A DNA stretch of 43,561 nucleotides from Oscillospiraceae bacterium (GTDB taxonomy: Bacteria; Bacillota; Clostridia; Oscillospirales; Acutalibacteraceae). Below, one piece after another: positions 31,564 to 41,935 of the stretch. The notes beneath the pieces are model-generated. The model had not been told where the DNA came from, searched no databases, and saw nothing but the letters and a program-made list of their open reading frames with translations. Position numbers and translations under genes: made by a program. Location of the stretch: assembly GCA_029225165.1 (NCBI GenBank), contig JAQXVY010000017.1, positions 1 to 43,561 of the forward strand. The letters are read 5' to 3'. How positions within the stretch are numbered: position 1 is the stretch's first letter; every line of letters starts with the position of its first letter.

Positions 31564-31956
31564 CTATACTCGTCTTCTCTTTGGAGGACGGCATCCATTA
31601 TGTGGGATAGGTGTAACATCCTTAATCATTGTTACTTCAAGACCGGCTGACTGAAGTGCTCTGATAGCAGCTTCACGACCCTGACCCGGACCCTTTACAT
31701 AAACTTCAACGGACTTCATACCGTGTTCCATAGCAGCCTTTGCTGCTGTTTCTGCTGCTGACTGAGCAGCAAAAGGAGTTGACTTTCTTGAACCTCTGAA
31801 GCCAAGCTCACCGGCACTTGCCCATGACACAGCGTTGCCCTGTGTATCGGAAATTGTAACAATTGTATTGTTAAATGTTGACTGAATGTGCGCTGAGCCT
31901 TTTTCGATATTCTTTCTATCACGGCGACGGCGTACAGTCTTTTTTGCTACTGCCAT
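31564..31956 (-). CDS. rpsK: 30S ribosomal protein S11
   Basis: 130 residues. [20 protein letters not shown] and [19 protein letters not shown], then [18 protein letters not shown], are the family blocks. It forms part of the platform of the small subunit near the E site. It starts 13 bp after rpsM. Confidence 0.98.
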   Translation of the reverse strand: MAVAKKTVRRRRDRKNIEKGSAHIQSTFNNTIVTISDTQGNAVSWASAGELGFRGSRKSTPFAAQSAAETAAKAAMEHGMKSVEVYVKGPGQGREAAIRALQSAGLEVTMIKDVTPIPHNGCRPPKRRRV

Positions 31957-31969
31957 TGCTTAATCCTCC

Positions 31970-32338
31970 TTACTTCTTCTTGTTTGCCATTGTCTTTCGT
32001 GGACCCTTACGAGTTCTTGCGTTTGTCTTAGAACGCTGGCCTCTTACAGGGAGACCCTTTCTGTGACGAACGCCACGATAACAACCAATTTCAATAAGTC
32101 TTTTGATATCAAAAGCAATGTCTCGGCGAAGGTCGCCTTCAACAACACAGTTCTTATCAATATAATCTCTTAACTTGGAAACATCTTCCTCTGTTAAGTC
32201 TCTTACTCTTGTGTCAGGATTTACACCTGTTGCAGCAATAATGTCTGTTGCGGTCTTTCTGCCAATACCATAGATATAAGTTAAACCGATTTCAACTCTC
32301 TTGTCTCTTGGTAAGTCAACACCAGCTATACGAGCCAT
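31970..32338 (-). CDS. rpsM: 30S ribosomal protein S13
   Basis: 122 residues. [20 protein letters not shown], the helix-two-turn-helix [10 protein letters not shown] and the basic tail [18 protein letters not shown] are typical. It sits in the head of the 30S subunit and forms bridges to the 50S. The gap of 37 bp to rpmJ is ordinary. Confidence 0.98.
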   Translation of the reverse strand: MARIAGVDLPRDKRVEIGLTYIYGIGRKTATDIIAATGVNPDTRVRDLTEEDVSKLRDYIDKNCVVEGDLRRDIAFDIKRLIEIGCYRGVRHRKGLPVRGQRSKTNARTRKGPRKTMANKKK

Positions 32339-32375
32339 TTTGCACCTCCATAAAATACTTAATAAATTTTAATAA

Positions 32376-32489
32376 TTAACCCTGACGCTGTTTATGCTTT
32401 GGGTTCTCACAGATAACCATGATTTTACCATGTCTTTTAATGATTTTGCACTTATCGCAAATTTTCTTTACTGAAGGTCTGACTTTCAT
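32376..32489 (-). CDS. rpmJ: 50S ribosomal protein L36
   Basis: A 37-residue protein that is easily missed because of its size. [20 protein letters not shown] and [13 protein letters not shown] give the C-x2-C-x12-C-x4-H zinc site, so this is the zinc-containing paralogue. It lies 40 bp after infA, as in most bacteria. Confidence 0.97.
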   Translation of the reverse strand: MKVRPSVKKICDKCKIIKRHGKIMVICENPKHKQRQG

Positions 32490-32529
32490 TTAAGTATCAT
32501 TCCTTTCCAAAAATTAATGTGTGTAATAA

Positions 32530-32748
32530 TTACTTGGTTCTCCAAGTAATTCTGCCTCTGCTCAGGTCGTATGGAGACATCTCCACAGTAACCTTATCAC
32601 CCGGTAAAATGCGAATGTAGTTCATTCTAAGTTTACCTGAAATAACAGCCAAAATAACATGACCGTTTTGAAGTTCAACCTTAAACTGGGCGTTTGGAAG
32701 AGCCTCAGTTACTGTACCTTCTACTTCTATAACATCCTGCTTAGACAT
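32530..32748 (-). CDS. infA: Translation initiation factor IF-1
   Basis: 72 residues with the S1-like OB fold: [40 protein letters not shown] and [20 protein letters not shown]. It binds the ribosomal A site during initiation. Its ATG shares one base with the stop codon of the preceding KOW gene (TAATG), indicating translational coupling. Confidence 0.98.
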   Translation of the reverse strand: MSKQDVIEVEGTVTEALPNAQFKVELQNGHVILAVISGKLRMNYIRILPGDKVTVEMSPYDLSRGRITWRTK

Positions 32749-32981
32749 TATAACCCTCCGAACTCTTTAATGATGTTTTTTATCTCTCGATTGGTATTAT
32801 AGGTATTTGCATAGCCATTTGTGTGCTGAAGATGAATCAGCTTTTTCTTCTTAGGGCTTTCTACCTTTCTTCTCTTTCCGTTTGCAATGTAGGCATATTG
32901 ACCTTCAAGCCTAACCACAACGAAAAGACCGTCTTTATCACGACCAGCTTTAGCCTTAACAATGCTTCCCTCTTTAATCAT
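32748..32981 (-). CDS. KOW-domain RNA-binding protein (L14e-like)
   Basis: 77 residues. The N-terminal KOW/SH3-like segment [20 protein letters not shown] and [17 protein letters not shown] are typical of a small protein that clostridial genomes carry between map and infA, often annotated as ribosomal L14E/L6E/L27E-like. Its role is thought to be rRNA binding but is not established. It overlaps infA by one base and follows map by 7 bp. Confidence 0.9.
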   Translation of the reverse strand: MIKEGSIVKAKAGRDKDGLFVVVRLEGQYAYIANGKRRKVESPKKKKLIHLQHTNGYANTYNTNREIKNIIKEFGGL

Positions 32982-32988
32982 ATCTTCC

Positions 32989-33747
32989 TCACTTTATATC
33001 AGGGATAGTCATAATTTGGGGACCATCGGAAGTGATGGCTACCGTATGCTCAAAGTGAGCCGCAAGGCTTCCGTCTGAAGTGACTGTTGTCCATTCGTCA
33101 GACAGCACCTTCACCTTATAATCACCAGCATTAACCATTGGTTCAATGGCAATAGTCATACCGGGTATCAGTCTGACTCCTCTGCCGGGTGTCCCATAGT
33201 TTGGTACACTTGGTTCTTCGTGTAGTTTCGCACCTACTCCGTGGCCGACAAAATCTCGTACCACCGAGTAACTGCGAGATTCGACATACTTCTGAACAGC
33301 AGAGCCGATATCGCCAACTCGATTACCTGCCTTTGCCTGTTTTATACCCTCATACAGGCTTTCCTCTGTGGCTTTTAGCAGTGCCTCTGCTTCGGGGGAA
33401 ACCTTGCCGCACTTAAAGGTGTAGGCATTGTCCCCGTGAAAGCCGTCAAAAAAGGCTCCCACATCAACACTTACTATATCGCCCTCTTTGAGGATCTGTT
33501 TCTTGCTTGGTATGCCATGGATAACCACATTGTTTACTGAAATACAAGCACTTGCCGGAAATCCGCCATAACCGAGAAAGGAAGGAGTAGCTCCCTCTTT
33601 CTCGATATATTTACGGACAATAGTATCAATCTCAAGAGTTGAAACACCCGGTTCAACTGCTTTTCCTGCTACAACAAGTGCATTTGCAGAAATTCTGCAC
33701 GCATCCTTCATCCTTTGAAGTTCTCGTGAAGACTTGATAACTACCAT
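32989..33747 (-). CDS. map: Type I methionine aminopeptidase
   Basis: 252 residues. The metal ligands of the pita-bread fold are visible in SVDVGAFFDGFHGDNA (two aspartates), GHGVGAKLHEEP (His), TIAIEPMV (Glu) and AHFEHTVAIT (Glu). It removes the initiator methionine from nascent proteins. It has an AAGAAGG ribosome binding site and lies between adk and the KOW gene, the standard place. Confidence 0.97.
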   Translation of the reverse strand: MVVIKSSRELQRMKDACRISANALVVAGKAVEPGVSTLEIDTIVRKYIEKEGATPSFLGYGGFPASACISVNNVVIHGIPSKKQILKEGDIVSVDVGAFFDGFHGDNAYTFKCGKVSPEAEALLKATEESLYEGIKQAKAGNRVGDIGSAVQKYVESRSYSVVRDFVGHGVGAKLHEEPSVPNYGTPGRGVRLIPGMTIAIEPMVNAGDYKVKVLSDEWTTVTSDGSLAAHFEHTVAITSDGPQIMTIPDIK

Positions 33748-33759
33748 AGTTAAACCTTC

Positions 33760-34389
33760 TTACTTAAGAGCTTCAAGTACCAGCTTAGTAGTACCGTCAA
33801 TGTCGTCAGGACAATTAATAAGCTTTAATTTACCCTGAGCCTCATAGTAACCCTTAAGAGGTTCTGTTTCCTTATGATAAGTTTCAAGACGAGTTTTCAC
33901 TGTATCAATGTGATCGTCCTTACGCTGAATAAGGGCGCCTGTGCAAACATCACAAACTCCTTCAATCTTTGAAGGCTTGTTAACTGTGTGGTAGGTTTTA
34001 CCACACTTTTCACAGACACGGCGTCCGGACATTCTCTTGATGATGACATCGTCTTTAACCTCAAGGTCAACTACGCAGTCAATTTCAACACCCATTGAGT
34101 CCAGAGCCTCGGCCTGAGGAATAGTTCTTGGAAAACCATCCAGGATAAAGCCGTCCTTGCAATCGTCCTTTGTAAGTCTTTCCTTAACAATGCCGATTAC
34201 AACTTCGTCAGGAACAAGTGCCCCTGACTCCATATAGGACTTTGCCTTTAAACCCATCTCAGTGCCGTTTTTCAGCGCCTCTCTAATCATATCTCCTGTG
34301 GAGATTGTTGGAATGTTTAATTCTTTGCTGATAATTTCAGCTTGTGTGCCTTTGCCGGCACCAGGAGCACCTAAAAAAATTAATTTCAT
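33760..34389 (-). CDS. adk: Adenylate kinase
   Basis: 209 residues. The P-loop GAPGAGKGTQA, the NMP-binding STGDMIREAL, and DGFPRTIPQAEAL are complete. The LID is the long, zinc-binding form with four cysteines (CEKCGKTYH and CDVC), as is common in Gram-positive bacteria. It interconverts AMP, ADP and ATP. It follows secY by 12 bp. Confidence 0.98.
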   Translation of the reverse strand: MKLIFLGAPGAGKGTQAEIISKELNIPTISTGDMIREALKNGTEMGLKAKSYMESGALVPDEVVIGIVKERLTKDDCKDGFILDGFPRTIPQAEALDSMGVEIDCVVDLEVKDDVIIKRMSGRRVCEKCGKTYHTVNKPSKIEGVCDVCTGALIQRKDDHIDTVKTRLETYHKETEPLKGYYEAQGKLKLINCPDDIDGTTKLVLEALK

Positions 34390-34401
34390 TTTAATCTCCT
34401 A

Positions 34402-35718
34402 TTAATCGAGGAAGCCCTTGTAATGACGCATCATCATCTGGGATTCCATCTGTTTTGATGTTTCAAGAGCAACACCTACAATGATGATGATTGATGTACC
34501 GCCCATTGAAAGTCCACCCATACCTGCAAGAGAAGCAAAGATAAGTGGGAACAAAGCGATTACAGCAAGGAATAATGCACCGATAAGTGTAATTCTTGAA
34601 AGAATCTTTGAAATAAATTCAACAGTTGGCTGACCAGGTCTGATACCCGGAATTGTACCGTTATTCTGCTTTAGGTTGTTTGCCATTTCAATTGGATTGT
34701 ACTGAATTGTTGTGTAGAAATAAGCAAAAGCAAGAATAAAGATAAAATAAAGCAGCATATAGAGCCATCCTTCAGTGCTGAGCGCATTGAAGAGGCTTGC
34801 CCAGAAACCTGATGAAGGAGTCCAGAACATCTTGATTGTACTTGGAATTGAAAGAATAGATGATGCGAAGATGATTGGAAGAACACCGCCGAGAGCAACC
34901 TTGATTGGAAGGTGGCTTGACTGACCGCCGTACATCTTTCTGCCAACAACACGCTTTGCGTACTGAATTGGAATCTTTCTTTCAGAATCCTGCATAAATG
35001 TGATAATCCAAATAATTGCAAGGAAGAGTAAAATCCAAAGCGGAACAAGTACAAAGTACTGTGAAGAACCATTGCTGCCCTGTTCTAAATACTGTCCTAA
35101 CACGCTGATGGTGTATGGGAAACGAGCAATAATACCTGCAAAGAGGAGAATTGAAATACCGTTTCCGATACCATACTGGTTAATCTGTTCACCCATCCAC
35201 ATCATAAGAGCAGTACCTGCAGTAAATGCAAGAATGATTACGATTGCAGAAAATACAAGGCTGAAGCCTTCTGTGTAGGTTGTAACACCGTTTGCCTTAA
35301 GATACCAGAAGTAAGCGCCACCCTGAACAAGGCCAAGGATAACTGTTACATATCTTGTAATCTTGCCGATTTTCTTTCTGCCGACCTCACCCTCTTTAGC
35401 CATTCTCTCAAGTGGAGGAATAGCAACACAGAGGAGCTGCATAATGATAGAACTGTTGATATACGGTGTAACACCCATTGCAAACAGTGTTGCGTTTGAG
35501 AAAGCACCGCCGGACAGTGTATTTAGATATGCTAACATTGAACTGTTATTGTTAGTAACATCATTCAGTGGAGCCATCAGCTCGCTCAGTGTTCCCATAT
35601 CCAAAAATGGAACTGGGATAACTGAACCGATTCTGAAAACTAAAACGATTAATAATGTAAAAAGAATTTTCTTTCTTAAGTCCGGAATAGCCCAAGCGTT
35701 TCTAATTGTCTTAAACAA
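34402..35718 (-). CDS. secY: Preprotein translocase subunit SecY
   Basis: 438 residues with ten membrane segments. Family blocks include VIPVPFLDMG, FALGVTPYI-like FAMGVTPYINSSIIMQLL, and GIRPGQPTVEFISKILSRIT in the cytoplasmic loop that contacts SecA and the ribosome. It is the channel of the Sec system that would export the signal-peptide proteins in this window. The start is a TTG directly after the rplO stop codon, with GAGGTG six bases upstream, so the two genes are tightly coupled. Confidence 0.97.
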   Translation of the reverse strand: MFKTIRNAWAIPDLRKKILFTLLIVLVFRIGSVIPVPFLDMGTLSELMAPLNDVTNNNSSMLAYLNTLSGGAFSNATLFAMGVTPYINSSIIMQLLCVAIPPLERMAKEGEVGRKKIGKITRYVTVILGLVQGGAYFWYLKANGVTTYTEGFSLVFSAIVIILAFTAGTALMMWMGEQINQYGIGNGISILLFAGIIARFPYTISVLGQYLEQGSNGSSQYFVLVPLWILLFLAIIWIITFMQDSERKIPIQYAKRVVGRKMYGGQSSHLPIKVALGGVLPIIFASSILSIPSTIKMFWTPSSGFWASLFNALSTEGWLYMLLYFIFILAFAYFYTTIQYNPIEMANNLKQNNGTIPGIRPGQPTVEFISKILSRITLIGALFLAVIALFPLIFASLAGMGGLSMGGTSIIIIVGVALETSKQMESQMMMRHYKGFLD

Positions 35719-36162
35719 TTAAATCACCTCAGCCTTTCCACCTGCCTCTTCGATAGCCTTCTTTGCAGATTCTGAGAAGGCATCTACTTTAACAGTCAAA
35801 CTCTTTGTCAATTCTCCGTTACCGAGAATCTTAATGCCGTCAAAAGAATTCTTAACTAAACCTGCGTTTTTGAGAGCCTCAGCGTCAACAACTGCGCCGT
35901 TGTCAAACTTTGAGTCAAGCTGATTTACATTGAGAGCAACAATTTTCTTTCTGAAAATGTTGTTAAAGCCTCTCTTTGGAACTCTTCTCTGAAGTGGCAT
36001 CTGACCGCCTTCAAAGCCGGGACGAATGCTGCCGCCTGAACGAGCCTTCTGACCCTTGTGGCCTTTACCGGATGTTTTACCCCAGCCTGAACCGTGTCCA
36101 CGGCCGATTCTCTTAACATCCTTTTTTGAACCGGCTACCGGTGAAAGTTCATGTAATTTCAT
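35719..36162 (-). CDS. rplO: 50S ribosomal protein L15
   Basis: 147 residues. [20 protein letters not shown], the glycine-rich [20 protein letters not shown] and [18 protein letters not shown] are diagnostic. It is a late assembly protein of the 50S subunit. Its end carries the ribosome binding site for secY. Confidence 0.98.
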   Translation of the reverse strand: MKLHELSPVAGSKKDVKRIGRGHGSGWGKTSGKGHKGQKARSGGSIRPGFEGGQMPLQRRVPKRGFNNIFRKKIVALNVNQLDSKFDNGAVVDAEALKNAGLVKNSFDGIKILGNGELTKSLTVKVDAFSESAKKAIEEAGGKAEVI

Positions 36163-36177
36163 TTACTTTGCACCTCC

Positions 36178-36345
36178 TTAAGCGTCAACCTTGATAAGGT
36201 GGATGATTTTTGCAATTTTGCCCTGTGTTGCAGGATTGTCAGGCTGCTCTGTGCAGTCGCCAATCTTTCTAAGGCCAAGTGCATGGGCAGTTGCAATCTG
36301 ATCCTTTTTAGTGCCGATAAGGCTCTTTACCAAAGTAATTTTCAT
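36178..36345 (-). CDS. rpmD: 50S ribosomal protein L30
   Basis: A 55-residue protein below the size of most open-frame lists. It reads [20 protein letters not shown], then [19 protein letters not shown] and ends IIHLIKVDA, the full L30 pattern. It starts 17 bp after rpsE and ends 15 bp before rplO. Confidence 0.97.
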   Translation of the reverse strand: MKITLVKSLIGTKKDQIATAHALGLRKIGDCTEQPDNPATQGKIAKIIHLIKVDA

Positions 36346-36362
36346 AATTTGCAACCTCCCTA

Positions 36363-36860
36363 TTATAAGATTTCTTTTACTGACTTGCCACGGATAGCCG
36401 CAACTTCTTCAGCAGTTCTAAGACTTTTTAGACCTGCAAGTGTAGCACGAACTACATTGCAAGGGTTGTTTGAACGCAGAGCCTTTGTTCTGATGTCCTT
36501 GATGCCAACAGCTTCAACAACTGAACGAACAGGACCGCCTGCGATAACACCGGTACCGGGAGCAGCAGGCTTCATAAGAACTCTGCCGGCACCAAATTCA
36601 CCGATAACCTCGTGAGGGATTGTTGTACCTCTAAGAGAAACCTTCATAAGATTCTTCTTAGCGTCTTCAATACCCTTTCTGATAGCGTCAGGTACTTCGC
36701 CTGCCTTGCCGATACCAAAGCCTACTGTACCTTCGCCGTCACCTACAACTACAAGAGCTGCAAACTTGTAAATACGACCACCCTTTACAGTTTTGGAAAC
36801 ACGGTTGATTGTAACAACTCTCTCTGTAAATCTGTCGTCATTTCTATCATAGTTAGCCAA
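36363..36860 (-). CDS. rpsE: 30S ribosomal protein S5
   Basis: 165 residues with the N-terminal double-stranded RNA-binding fold ([39 protein letters not shown]) and the C-terminal half ([19 protein letters not shown]). It affects decoding accuracy; spectinomycin resistance maps to its N-terminal loop, whose KTVKGGR sequence looks wild-type. Confidence 0.98.
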   Translation of the reverse strand: MANYDRNDDRFTERVVTINRVSKTVKGGRIYKFAALVVVGDGEGTVGFGIGKAGEVPDAIRKGIEDAKKNLMKVSLRGTTIPHEVIGEFGAGRVLMKPAAPGTGVIAGGPVRSVVEAVGIKDIRTKALRSNNPCNVVRATLAGLKSLRTAEEVAAIRGKSVKEIL

Positions 36861-36878
36861 AGTAATTCCTCCCCTTCC

Positions 36879-37238
36879 TTAGAAATTGAGGCCGCCCTCA
36901 CGGGCGCCTTCGGCCAATTCTTTAACACGGCCGTGATAGATGTTACCGCCTCTGTCAAAAACAACTTTAGCGATATTTTTCTCTGCTGCCTTTGCAGCAA
37001 TAAGCTTACCAACTGCCTTTGCAGCCTCTTTGTTTCCGCCGTTGCCGCTAATGCTCTTGTCAAGAGAAGAAGCTGCAGCAAGTGTTACGCCGGCAACATC
37101 GTCAATAATCTGTGCATAGATGTTGTTAGTTGAACGGAATACACAAAGGCGTGGACATTCAGCAGTACCGCTAATCTTGCCACGAACTCTCTTGTGGCGA
37201 TTAAGACGGGCTTTTTTTGTATCAGGTCTTTTTACCAT
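36879..37238 (-). CDS. rplR: 50S ribosomal protein L18
   Basis: 119 residues. [37 protein letters not shown] and [20 protein letters not shown] are the family blocks. It binds 5S rRNA together with L5 and L25-type proteins. Confidence 0.98.
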   Translation of the reverse strand: MVKRPDTKKARLNRHKRVRGKISGTAECPRLCVFRSTNNIYAQIIDDVAGVTLAAASSLDKSISGNGGNKEAAKAVGKLIAAKAAEKNIAKVVFDRGGNIYHGRVKELAEGAREGGLNF

Positions 37239-37256
37239 TTGTCATTCACTCCTTAA

Positions 37257-37799
37257 TTACTTGCCTTTACCGGCTTTACCTTCCTTACGGCGGATAAATT
37301 CGTCCTTATACTTAATACCCTTACCCTTATATGGCTCAGGTGGACGCTTTTCTCTAACCTCGGCAGCAAACTGACCTACCTTTTGCTTATCACAGCCAAG
37401 GATAATGATACTATTTGGACCGGGAACTTCAATCTTGATATCGTCGGTTTCTTCAACGATAACCTGATGTGAATATCCAAGGTTCATAACAAGCTGGTTG
37501 CCCTGCTTCTGAACTCTGTAACCAACACCGTTAACCTCAAGCTCCTTCTTGTAGCCCTCGGTAACACCCACAACCATATTGTGGATTAAAGAACGAGTCA
37601 GTCCGTGCAGGCTTCTGTTGAGCTTATCGTCGTTAGGACGCTTAACCTCAACAACATCGCCATTGATTTCAACTGTCATATTGGGATGGATTTGCTGTGT
37701 AAGCTCACCCTTTGGTCCTTTGACAGTTACAACGCTGTCGTTAACTGAAACAGTAACGCCGGCGGGAATATTTATAGGTTTTCTTCCAATTCGAGACAT
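37257..37799 (-). CDS. rplF: 50S ribosomal protein L6
   Basis: 180 residues with two L6 repeats. MSRIGRKPINIPAGVTVSVN opens the first and GPNSIIILGCDKQKVGQFAA, then RPPEPYKGKGIKY closes the second. It lies near the factor-binding site of the 50S subunit. Confidence 0.98.
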   Translation of the reverse strand: MSRIGRKPINIPAGVTVSVNDSVVTVKGPKGELTQQIHPNMTVEINGDVVEVKRPNDDKLNRSLHGLTRSLIHNMVVGVTEGYKKELEVNGVGYRVQKQGNQLVMNLGYSHQVIVEETDDIKIEVPGPNSIIILGCDKQKVGQFAAEVREKRPPEPYKGKGIKYKDEFIRRKEGKAGKGK

Positions 37800-37811
37800 C
37801 TCGGCACCTCC

Positions 37812-38210
37812 TTACCAAATGAATGCAAGAACTTCGCCGCCGATATTAGCCTTACGAGCTTCACGGTCTGTCATAATGCCCTTGGATGTGGAGATAATTG
37901 CCACACCAAGACCCTTCATAACCTTTGGCAGGTTCTCAGCATTGCTGTAAATACGCAAGCCGGGCTTTGAAACTCTTCTGAGTCCTGTGATTACAGGTGT
38001 CTTATCCTCAGTGTACTTGAGAGTAACCTTAATCACACCCTGCTTACCATCTTCCATAGTTGTAAATTCTTTAACATAACCCTCATCAACAAGAATCTGG
38101 CAAATAGCCTTCTTCATATTTGAGCAAGGAATGTCAACTGTGTCGTGTTTTGCAGCACTTGCGTTACGGATTCTTGTAAGCAAATCTGCTATTGTATCAG
38201 TAATCTGCAT
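37812..38210 (-). CDS. rpsH: 30S ribosomal protein S8
   Basis: 132 residues. [20 protein letters not shown] and the C-terminal [20 protein letters not shown] are diagnostic. S8 binds helix 21 of 16S rRNA and in E. coli represses the spc operon. Confidence 0.98.
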   Translation of the reverse strand: MQITDTIADLLTRIRNASAAKHDTVDIPCSNMKKAICQILVDEGYVKEFTTMEDGKQGVIKVTLKYTEDKTPVITGLRRVSKPGLRIYSNAENLPKVMKGLGVAIISTSKGIMTDREARKANIGGEVLAFIW

Positions 38211-38222
38211 AATTGTACCTCC

Positions 38223-38408
38223 TTACCAGCTTGATTTCTTAATGCCAGGAATCTCGCCTTTGTATGCGAGTTCACGGAAGCAGATACGACAAATACCGTA
38301 CTTACGGAGGTAAGCATGTGGTCTGCCGCAGATTTTGCAGCGTGAGTATTTTCTTGTAGAAAACTTAGGCTCTCTCTGCTGTTTAACTTTCATTGATGTT
38401 TTAGCCAC
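38223..38408 (-). CDS. rpsZ: 30S ribosomal protein S14, zinc-binding type Z
   Basis: 61 residues, the short form. [20 protein letters not shown] contains both C-x2-C pairs of the zinc site. It starts 12 bp after rplE. Confidence 0.98.
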   Translation of the reverse strand: MAKTSMKVKQQREPKFSTRKYSRCKICGRPHAYLRKYGICRICFRELAYKGEIPGIKKSSW

Positions 38409-38420
38409 TACTATTCCTCC

Positions 38421-38960
38421 TTACTTTGTAAATGGAGCACCCATGAGTGATAGAAGCTCACGGCCCTCTTCATCTGTGTTAGCTGTGGTTACGAAGCAAA
38501 TGTCCATACCACGAACCTTATCAATCTTGTCATAGTCGATTTCAGGGAAAATAAGCTGTTCCTTGATACCCATGTTATAGTTACCACGGCCATCAAAGGA
38601 GTTACCGTTAATTCCTCTGAAGTCTCTAACTCTTGGAAGTGCAACATTGAAAAGACGATCGATGAATTCGTACATTCTCTCTCCTCTTAATGTTACCTTA
38701 CAACCGATTGCCATACCCTCTCTGAGTTTGAAGTTAGCAACTGATTTTCTTGCTTTACAAATCATTGGCTGCTGACCGGTGATAGCACGAAGGTCTGTGC
38801 AGATAGCATCAATAACCTTGCTGTTTTCCTTTGCTTCGCCGGCGCCTACATTGATGACAACCTTATCAATCTTAGGAATCTGCATAACGCTCTTATAAGA
38901 GAACTTCTTCATAAGAGCCGGTGCAACTTCCTCATTGTAGAAAGTCTTTAGTCTTGCCAC
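38421..38960 (-). CDS. rplE: 50S ribosomal protein L5
   Basis: 179 residues. [38 protein letters not shown] and [20 protein letters not shown] match L5. It binds 5S rRNA and contacts the P-site tRNA. Length is standard. Confidence 0.98.
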   Translation of the reverse strand: MARLKTFYNEEVAPALMKKFSYKSVMQIPKIDKVVINVGAGEAKENSKVIDAICTDLRAITGQQPMICKARKSVANFKLREGMAIGCKVTLRGERMYEFIDRLFNVALPRVRDFRGINGNSFDGRGNYNMGIKEQLIFPEIDYDKIDKVRGMDICFVTTANTDEEGRELLSLMGAPFTK

Positions 38961-38974
38961 GATGAAATCCTCCT

Positions 38975-39295
38975 TTAAATCTGTTCTTTACATTTAGCGC
39001 AAATGCGATCCTTAGTGCCGTCAGAGTTGATGTTGTGTGCAACTCTTGTTGGCTTCTTACATCTTGGACAAACAAGCTGAACCTTGGAAGCGTACATAGC
39101 ACCCTCAGCCTTGATGATACCGCCCTGTTCACCCATTTTTCTTGGCTTTACGTGTTTTGAAACCATATTGATTTTCTCAACAATAACCTTGCCTTCCTTT
39201 GGTGAAACTGCAAGAACAGTACCCTTCTTGCCCTTGTCCTTACCGCTAATTACTACAACGGTGTCACCTGTTTTTACATGAACTTTGTTATTCAT
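38975..39295 (-). CDS. rplX: 50S ribosomal protein L24
   Basis: 106 residues from the ATG at 39295, preceded by GGAGGTG; the frame extends five codons upstream without a signal. The KOW motif is in [20 protein letters not shown]. The C-terminal segment CPRCKKPTR...CAKC makes a zinc ribbon, the C+ form found in many Firmicutes. L24 is an assembly initiator near the exit tunnel. Confidence 0.97.
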   Translation of the reverse strand: MNNKVHVKTGDTVVVISGKDKGKKGTVLAVSPKEGKVIVEKINMVSKHVKPRKMGEQGGIIKAEGAMYASKVQLVCPRCKKPTRVAHNINSDGTKDRICAKCKEQI

Positions 39296-39310
39296 AACTG
39301 ACACCTCCAA

Positions 39311-39679
39311 TTAAAGTACTTCAGGAGCAAGTGAAAGAATCTTTGTGAAGTCTTTTTCACGAAGTTCACGAGCTACTGGTCCGAAAATACGAGTTCCCTT
39401 TGGACTCTTATCATCTTTAATAATAACTGCTGCGTTTTCATCAAAGCGGATGTATGTTCCGTCGTCACGACGAACGCCCTTTGCTGAGCGTACGATAACT
39501 GCACGAACAACATCGCCCTTCTTTACAACGCCGCCTGGTGTTGCTTTTTTAACAGAAGCAACTACAACATCGCCAATGTTGGCATATCTTCTCTTAGTAC
39601 CGCCGAGAACACGAATGCACATAAGTTCTTTAGCACCGGTATTGTCGGCTACCTTGAGATAAGTCTGCTGTTGAATCAC
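39311..39679 (-). CDS. rplN: 50S ribosomal protein L14
   Basis: 122 residues. [40 protein letters not shown] and [20 protein letters not shown] are the conserved blocks. It forms an intersubunit bridge. Confidence 0.98.
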   Translation of the reverse strand: MIQQQTYLKVADNTGAKELMCIRVLGGTKRRYANIGDVVVASVKKATPGGVVKKGDVVRAVIVRSAKGVRRDDGTYIRFDENAAVIIKDDKSPKGTRIFGPVARELREKDFTKILSLAPEVL

Positions 39680-39708
39680 AGTGTGTTCCTCCTTTTTCTC
39701 AAGCTAAA

Positions 39709-39966
39709 TTACTTAGCTTTCTCAATAATCTCGACAAGTCTCCATCTCTTATCCTTAGAGAGTGGACGAGTTTCCATAATCTTTACTCTGTCGCCTACAC
39801 CTGCTGTGTTGTTTTCATCATGTGCCTTGTAGCGAACAGTTCTCTTAACAACCTTGTTATAAAGTTTGTGCTTAACGCTGTCTTCGATTGCAACTACGAT
39901 GGTTTTGTCCATCTTGTCAGATACAACCCTGCCGACAGCAGTCTTTCTGTAATTTCTATCGCTCAT
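39709..39966 (-). CDS. rpsQ: 30S ribosomal protein S17
   Basis: 85 residues with the OB fold: [20 protein letters not shown] and [20 protein letters not shown]. It is a primary 16S rRNA binder. It lies 12 bp after rpmC. Confidence 0.98.
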   Translation of the reverse strand: MSDRNYRKTAVGRVVSDKMDKTIVVAIEDSVKHKLYNKVVKRTVRYKAHDENNTAGVGDRVKIMETRPLSKDKRWRLVEIIEKAK

Positions 39967-39978
39967 GTTGTACCCTCC

Positions 39979-40176
39979 TTATGCTTCAGCTAATTCGTTT
40001 TCACGAAGAATAGTTGAAATTCTTGCAATGTCTTTCTTGACTGCCTTAATTCTTGTTGGATTTTCTAACTGGTTGATTGCAAGCTGGAAACGAAGGTTGA
40101 AAAGTTCTTCCTTAAGGTCCTTAAGCTTGCTCTGCATTTCTTCAGCAGAAAGCTCTCTGATTTCCTGTGCTGTCAT
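39979..40176 (-). CDS. rpmC: 50S ribosomal protein L29
   Basis: 65 residues forming the two-helix hairpin typical of L29: [20 protein letters not shown] and [19 protein letters not shown]. It sits at the exit tunnel where signal recognition particle docks. Its ATG shares a base with the rplP stop codon. Confidence 0.98.
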   Translation of the reverse strand: MTAQEIRELSAEEMQSKLKDLKEELFNLRFQLAINQLENPTRIKAVKKDIARISTILRENELAEA

Positions 40177-40592
40177 TACTGTTCAACCTCCTTCTTTACA
40201 AACTTACACTTAACAGGAAGCTTGTTAGCTGCAAGACGCATAGCCTCACGAGCTGTTGCTTCATCAACGCCGCCAAGCTCGAACATTACTCTGCCCGGCT
40301 TAACTACTGCTACCCAATATTCAGGAGCACCTTTACCTTTACCCATTCGAGTTTCAGCAGGTCTTGCTGTAACCGGCTTATCTGGGAAAATCTTAATCCA
40401 AACCTTACCAAAACGCTTGCAGTAACGAGTCATAGCAACACGGGCTGCTTCGATTTGGTTAGATGTAATCCATGATGGCTCAAGTGCCTGGAGGCCAAAA
40501 TCACCGTAAGTAACCTTATTACCACGGTAAGCCTTACCTGTCATACGGCCTCTGTGTACTCTTCTGTACTTTACTCTCTTAGGTAATAACAT
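40176..40592 (-). CDS. rplP: 50S ribosomal protein L16
   Basis: 138 residues. [40 protein letters not shown] and [20 protein letters not shown] are diagnostic. It organises the A site of the 50S. One-base overlaps with both rpsC and rpmC indicate coupled translation. Confidence 0.98.
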   Translation of the reverse strand: MLLPKRVKYRRVHRGRMTGKAYRGNKVTYGDFGLQALEPSWITSNQIEAARVAMTRYCKRFGKVWIKIFPDKPVTARPAETRMGKGKGAPEYWVAVVKPGRVMFELGGVDEATAREAMRLAANKLPVKCKFVKKEVEQ

Positions 40593-41272
40593 TACTTCTT
40601 GCCTCCTTCTTTACGAGCTGGACGCTCAGGACGCTTCTGAACATTACCGATAACCTCGCCCTTGTAAATCCAAACCTTAACACCGATTTTACCGTATGTT
40701 GTGTTTGCCTCAGCAAAGCCATAGTCAATGTCAGCTCTGAGTGTCTGAAGTGGAATAGTACCTTCGTGGTACTGCTCGCTACGAGCAATTTCTGCACCAC
40801 CGAGTCTACCGGAACACATTGTCTTGATACCCTTGGCACCAAACTTCATTGATCTTCCGATAGCCTGCTTCATAGCACGACGGAATGAAATTCTCTTTTC
40901 AAGCTGAAGTGCAATGTTCTCTGCAACAAGCTGTGCGTCAACATCAGGATGCTTAATCTCAACAATGTTGATGTTTACAGGCTTGTTAAGGAACTTCTCG
41001 CACTGAAGTCTTAACTTTTCAATCTCGCTGCCGCCCTTACCGATAATCATACCCGGCTTTGCGCAGTGGATGTGAAGTCTTACTCTCTTGCCGTCTCTCT
41101 CGATTTCAATCTTGGAGATACCGGCGCTGTAAAGCTGTTTCTTTAATACCTTACGAAGGTTGTAGTCTTCAACAAGAGTATCGCCGAAATCTTTTTTGCT
41201 GGTAAACCATCTTGAGTCCCAGTCTTTAATAACGCCTACACGCAAACCGTGTGGATTAACTTTCTGTCCCAT
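40592..41272 (-). CDS. rpsC: 30S ribosomal protein S3
   Basis: 226 residues. The KH domain carries [20 protein letters not shown], and the C-terminal half has [20 protein letters not shown] and [14 protein letters not shown]. The short basic tail ([13 protein letters not shown]) is normal. It lines the mRNA entry site. Confidence 0.98.
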   Translation of the reverse strand: MGQKVNPHGLRVGVIKDWDSRWFTSKKDFGDTLVEDYNLRKVLKKQLYSAGISKIEIERDGKRVRLHIHCAKPGMIIGKGGSEIEKLRLQCEKFLNKPVNINIVEIKHPDVDAQLVAENIALQLEKRISFRRAMKQAIGRSMKFGAKGIKTMCSGRLGGAEIARSEQYHEGTIPLQTLRADIDYGFAEANTTYGKIGVKVWIYKGEVIGNVQKRPERPARKEGGKK

Positions 41273-41287
41273 AGCTACAAACCTCCT

Positions 41288-41623
41288 TTATTCTTTCTCT
41301 TTAAGCACCAGAGTGATATGAGATGTTTTCTTATCAATTCTGAATGCTCTGCCCTGAGCTCTTGGTCTAATTCTCTTAAGAATTGGGCCCTGGGAAACTG
41401 AACATTCTGCTACATAAAGTGCAGATGTATCCATACTGTGGTTATTCTCAGCATTTGCTACTGCTGACTTGAGCAACTTAAGAAGTGGCTCACAAGCGGC
41501 CTTAGGGGTATGCTCGAGAATAGCCTTTGCAAGTTTTACGTCCTTACCACGGATAAGGTTTAAAACAACAGAAACCTTACGAGGTGAAATGCGGACATAT
41601 TTTGCATATGCTTTTGCTTCCAT
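41288..41623 (-). CDS. rplV: 50S ribosomal protein L22
   Basis: 111 residues. [20 protein letters not shown] and the loop tip [20 protein letters not shown] reach into the exit tunnel, where macrolide-resistance changes occur; the sequence looks wild-type. Confidence 0.98.
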   Translation of the reverse strand: MEAKAYAKYVRISPRKVSVVLNLIRGKDVKLAKAILEHTPKAACEPLLKLLKSAVANAENNHSMDTSALYVAECSVSQGPILKRIRPRAQGRAFRIDKKTSHITLVLKEKE

Positions 41624-41641
41624 CTTGCTTACTCCTTCCGC

Positions 41642-41914
41642 TTATCTTGATGTCTTACTTCCGGCGTGACCTCTGAAGGTTCTTGTTGGAGCAAACTCGC
41701 CGAGCTTGTGACCAACCATATCTTCGGTTACATATACCGGAACATGCTTGCGTCCGTCATGGACAGCAAATGTGTGACCTACAAATTCAGGGAAGATTGT
41801 TGAGCTTCTTGACCAAGTCTTAAGAATTCTCTTTTCTCCCTTTTCGTTCATATCAATGACTCTTTCGAGCAGCTTAGGCTGGACAAAAGGGCCTTTTTTA
41901 GTACTTCTACTCAT
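41642..41914 (-). CDS. rpsS: 30S ribosomal protein S19
   Basis: 90 residues. [40 protein letters not shown] and [18 protein letters not shown] match S19, which sits in the 30S head with S13. Confidence 0.98.
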   Translation of the reverse strand: MSRSTKKGPFVQPKLLERVIDMNEKGEKRILKTWSRSSTIFPEFVGHTFAVHDGRKHVPVYVTEDMVGHKLGEFAPTRTFRGHAGSKTSR

Positions 41915-41935
41915 ATTAAATTAGCTCCTTCCGTC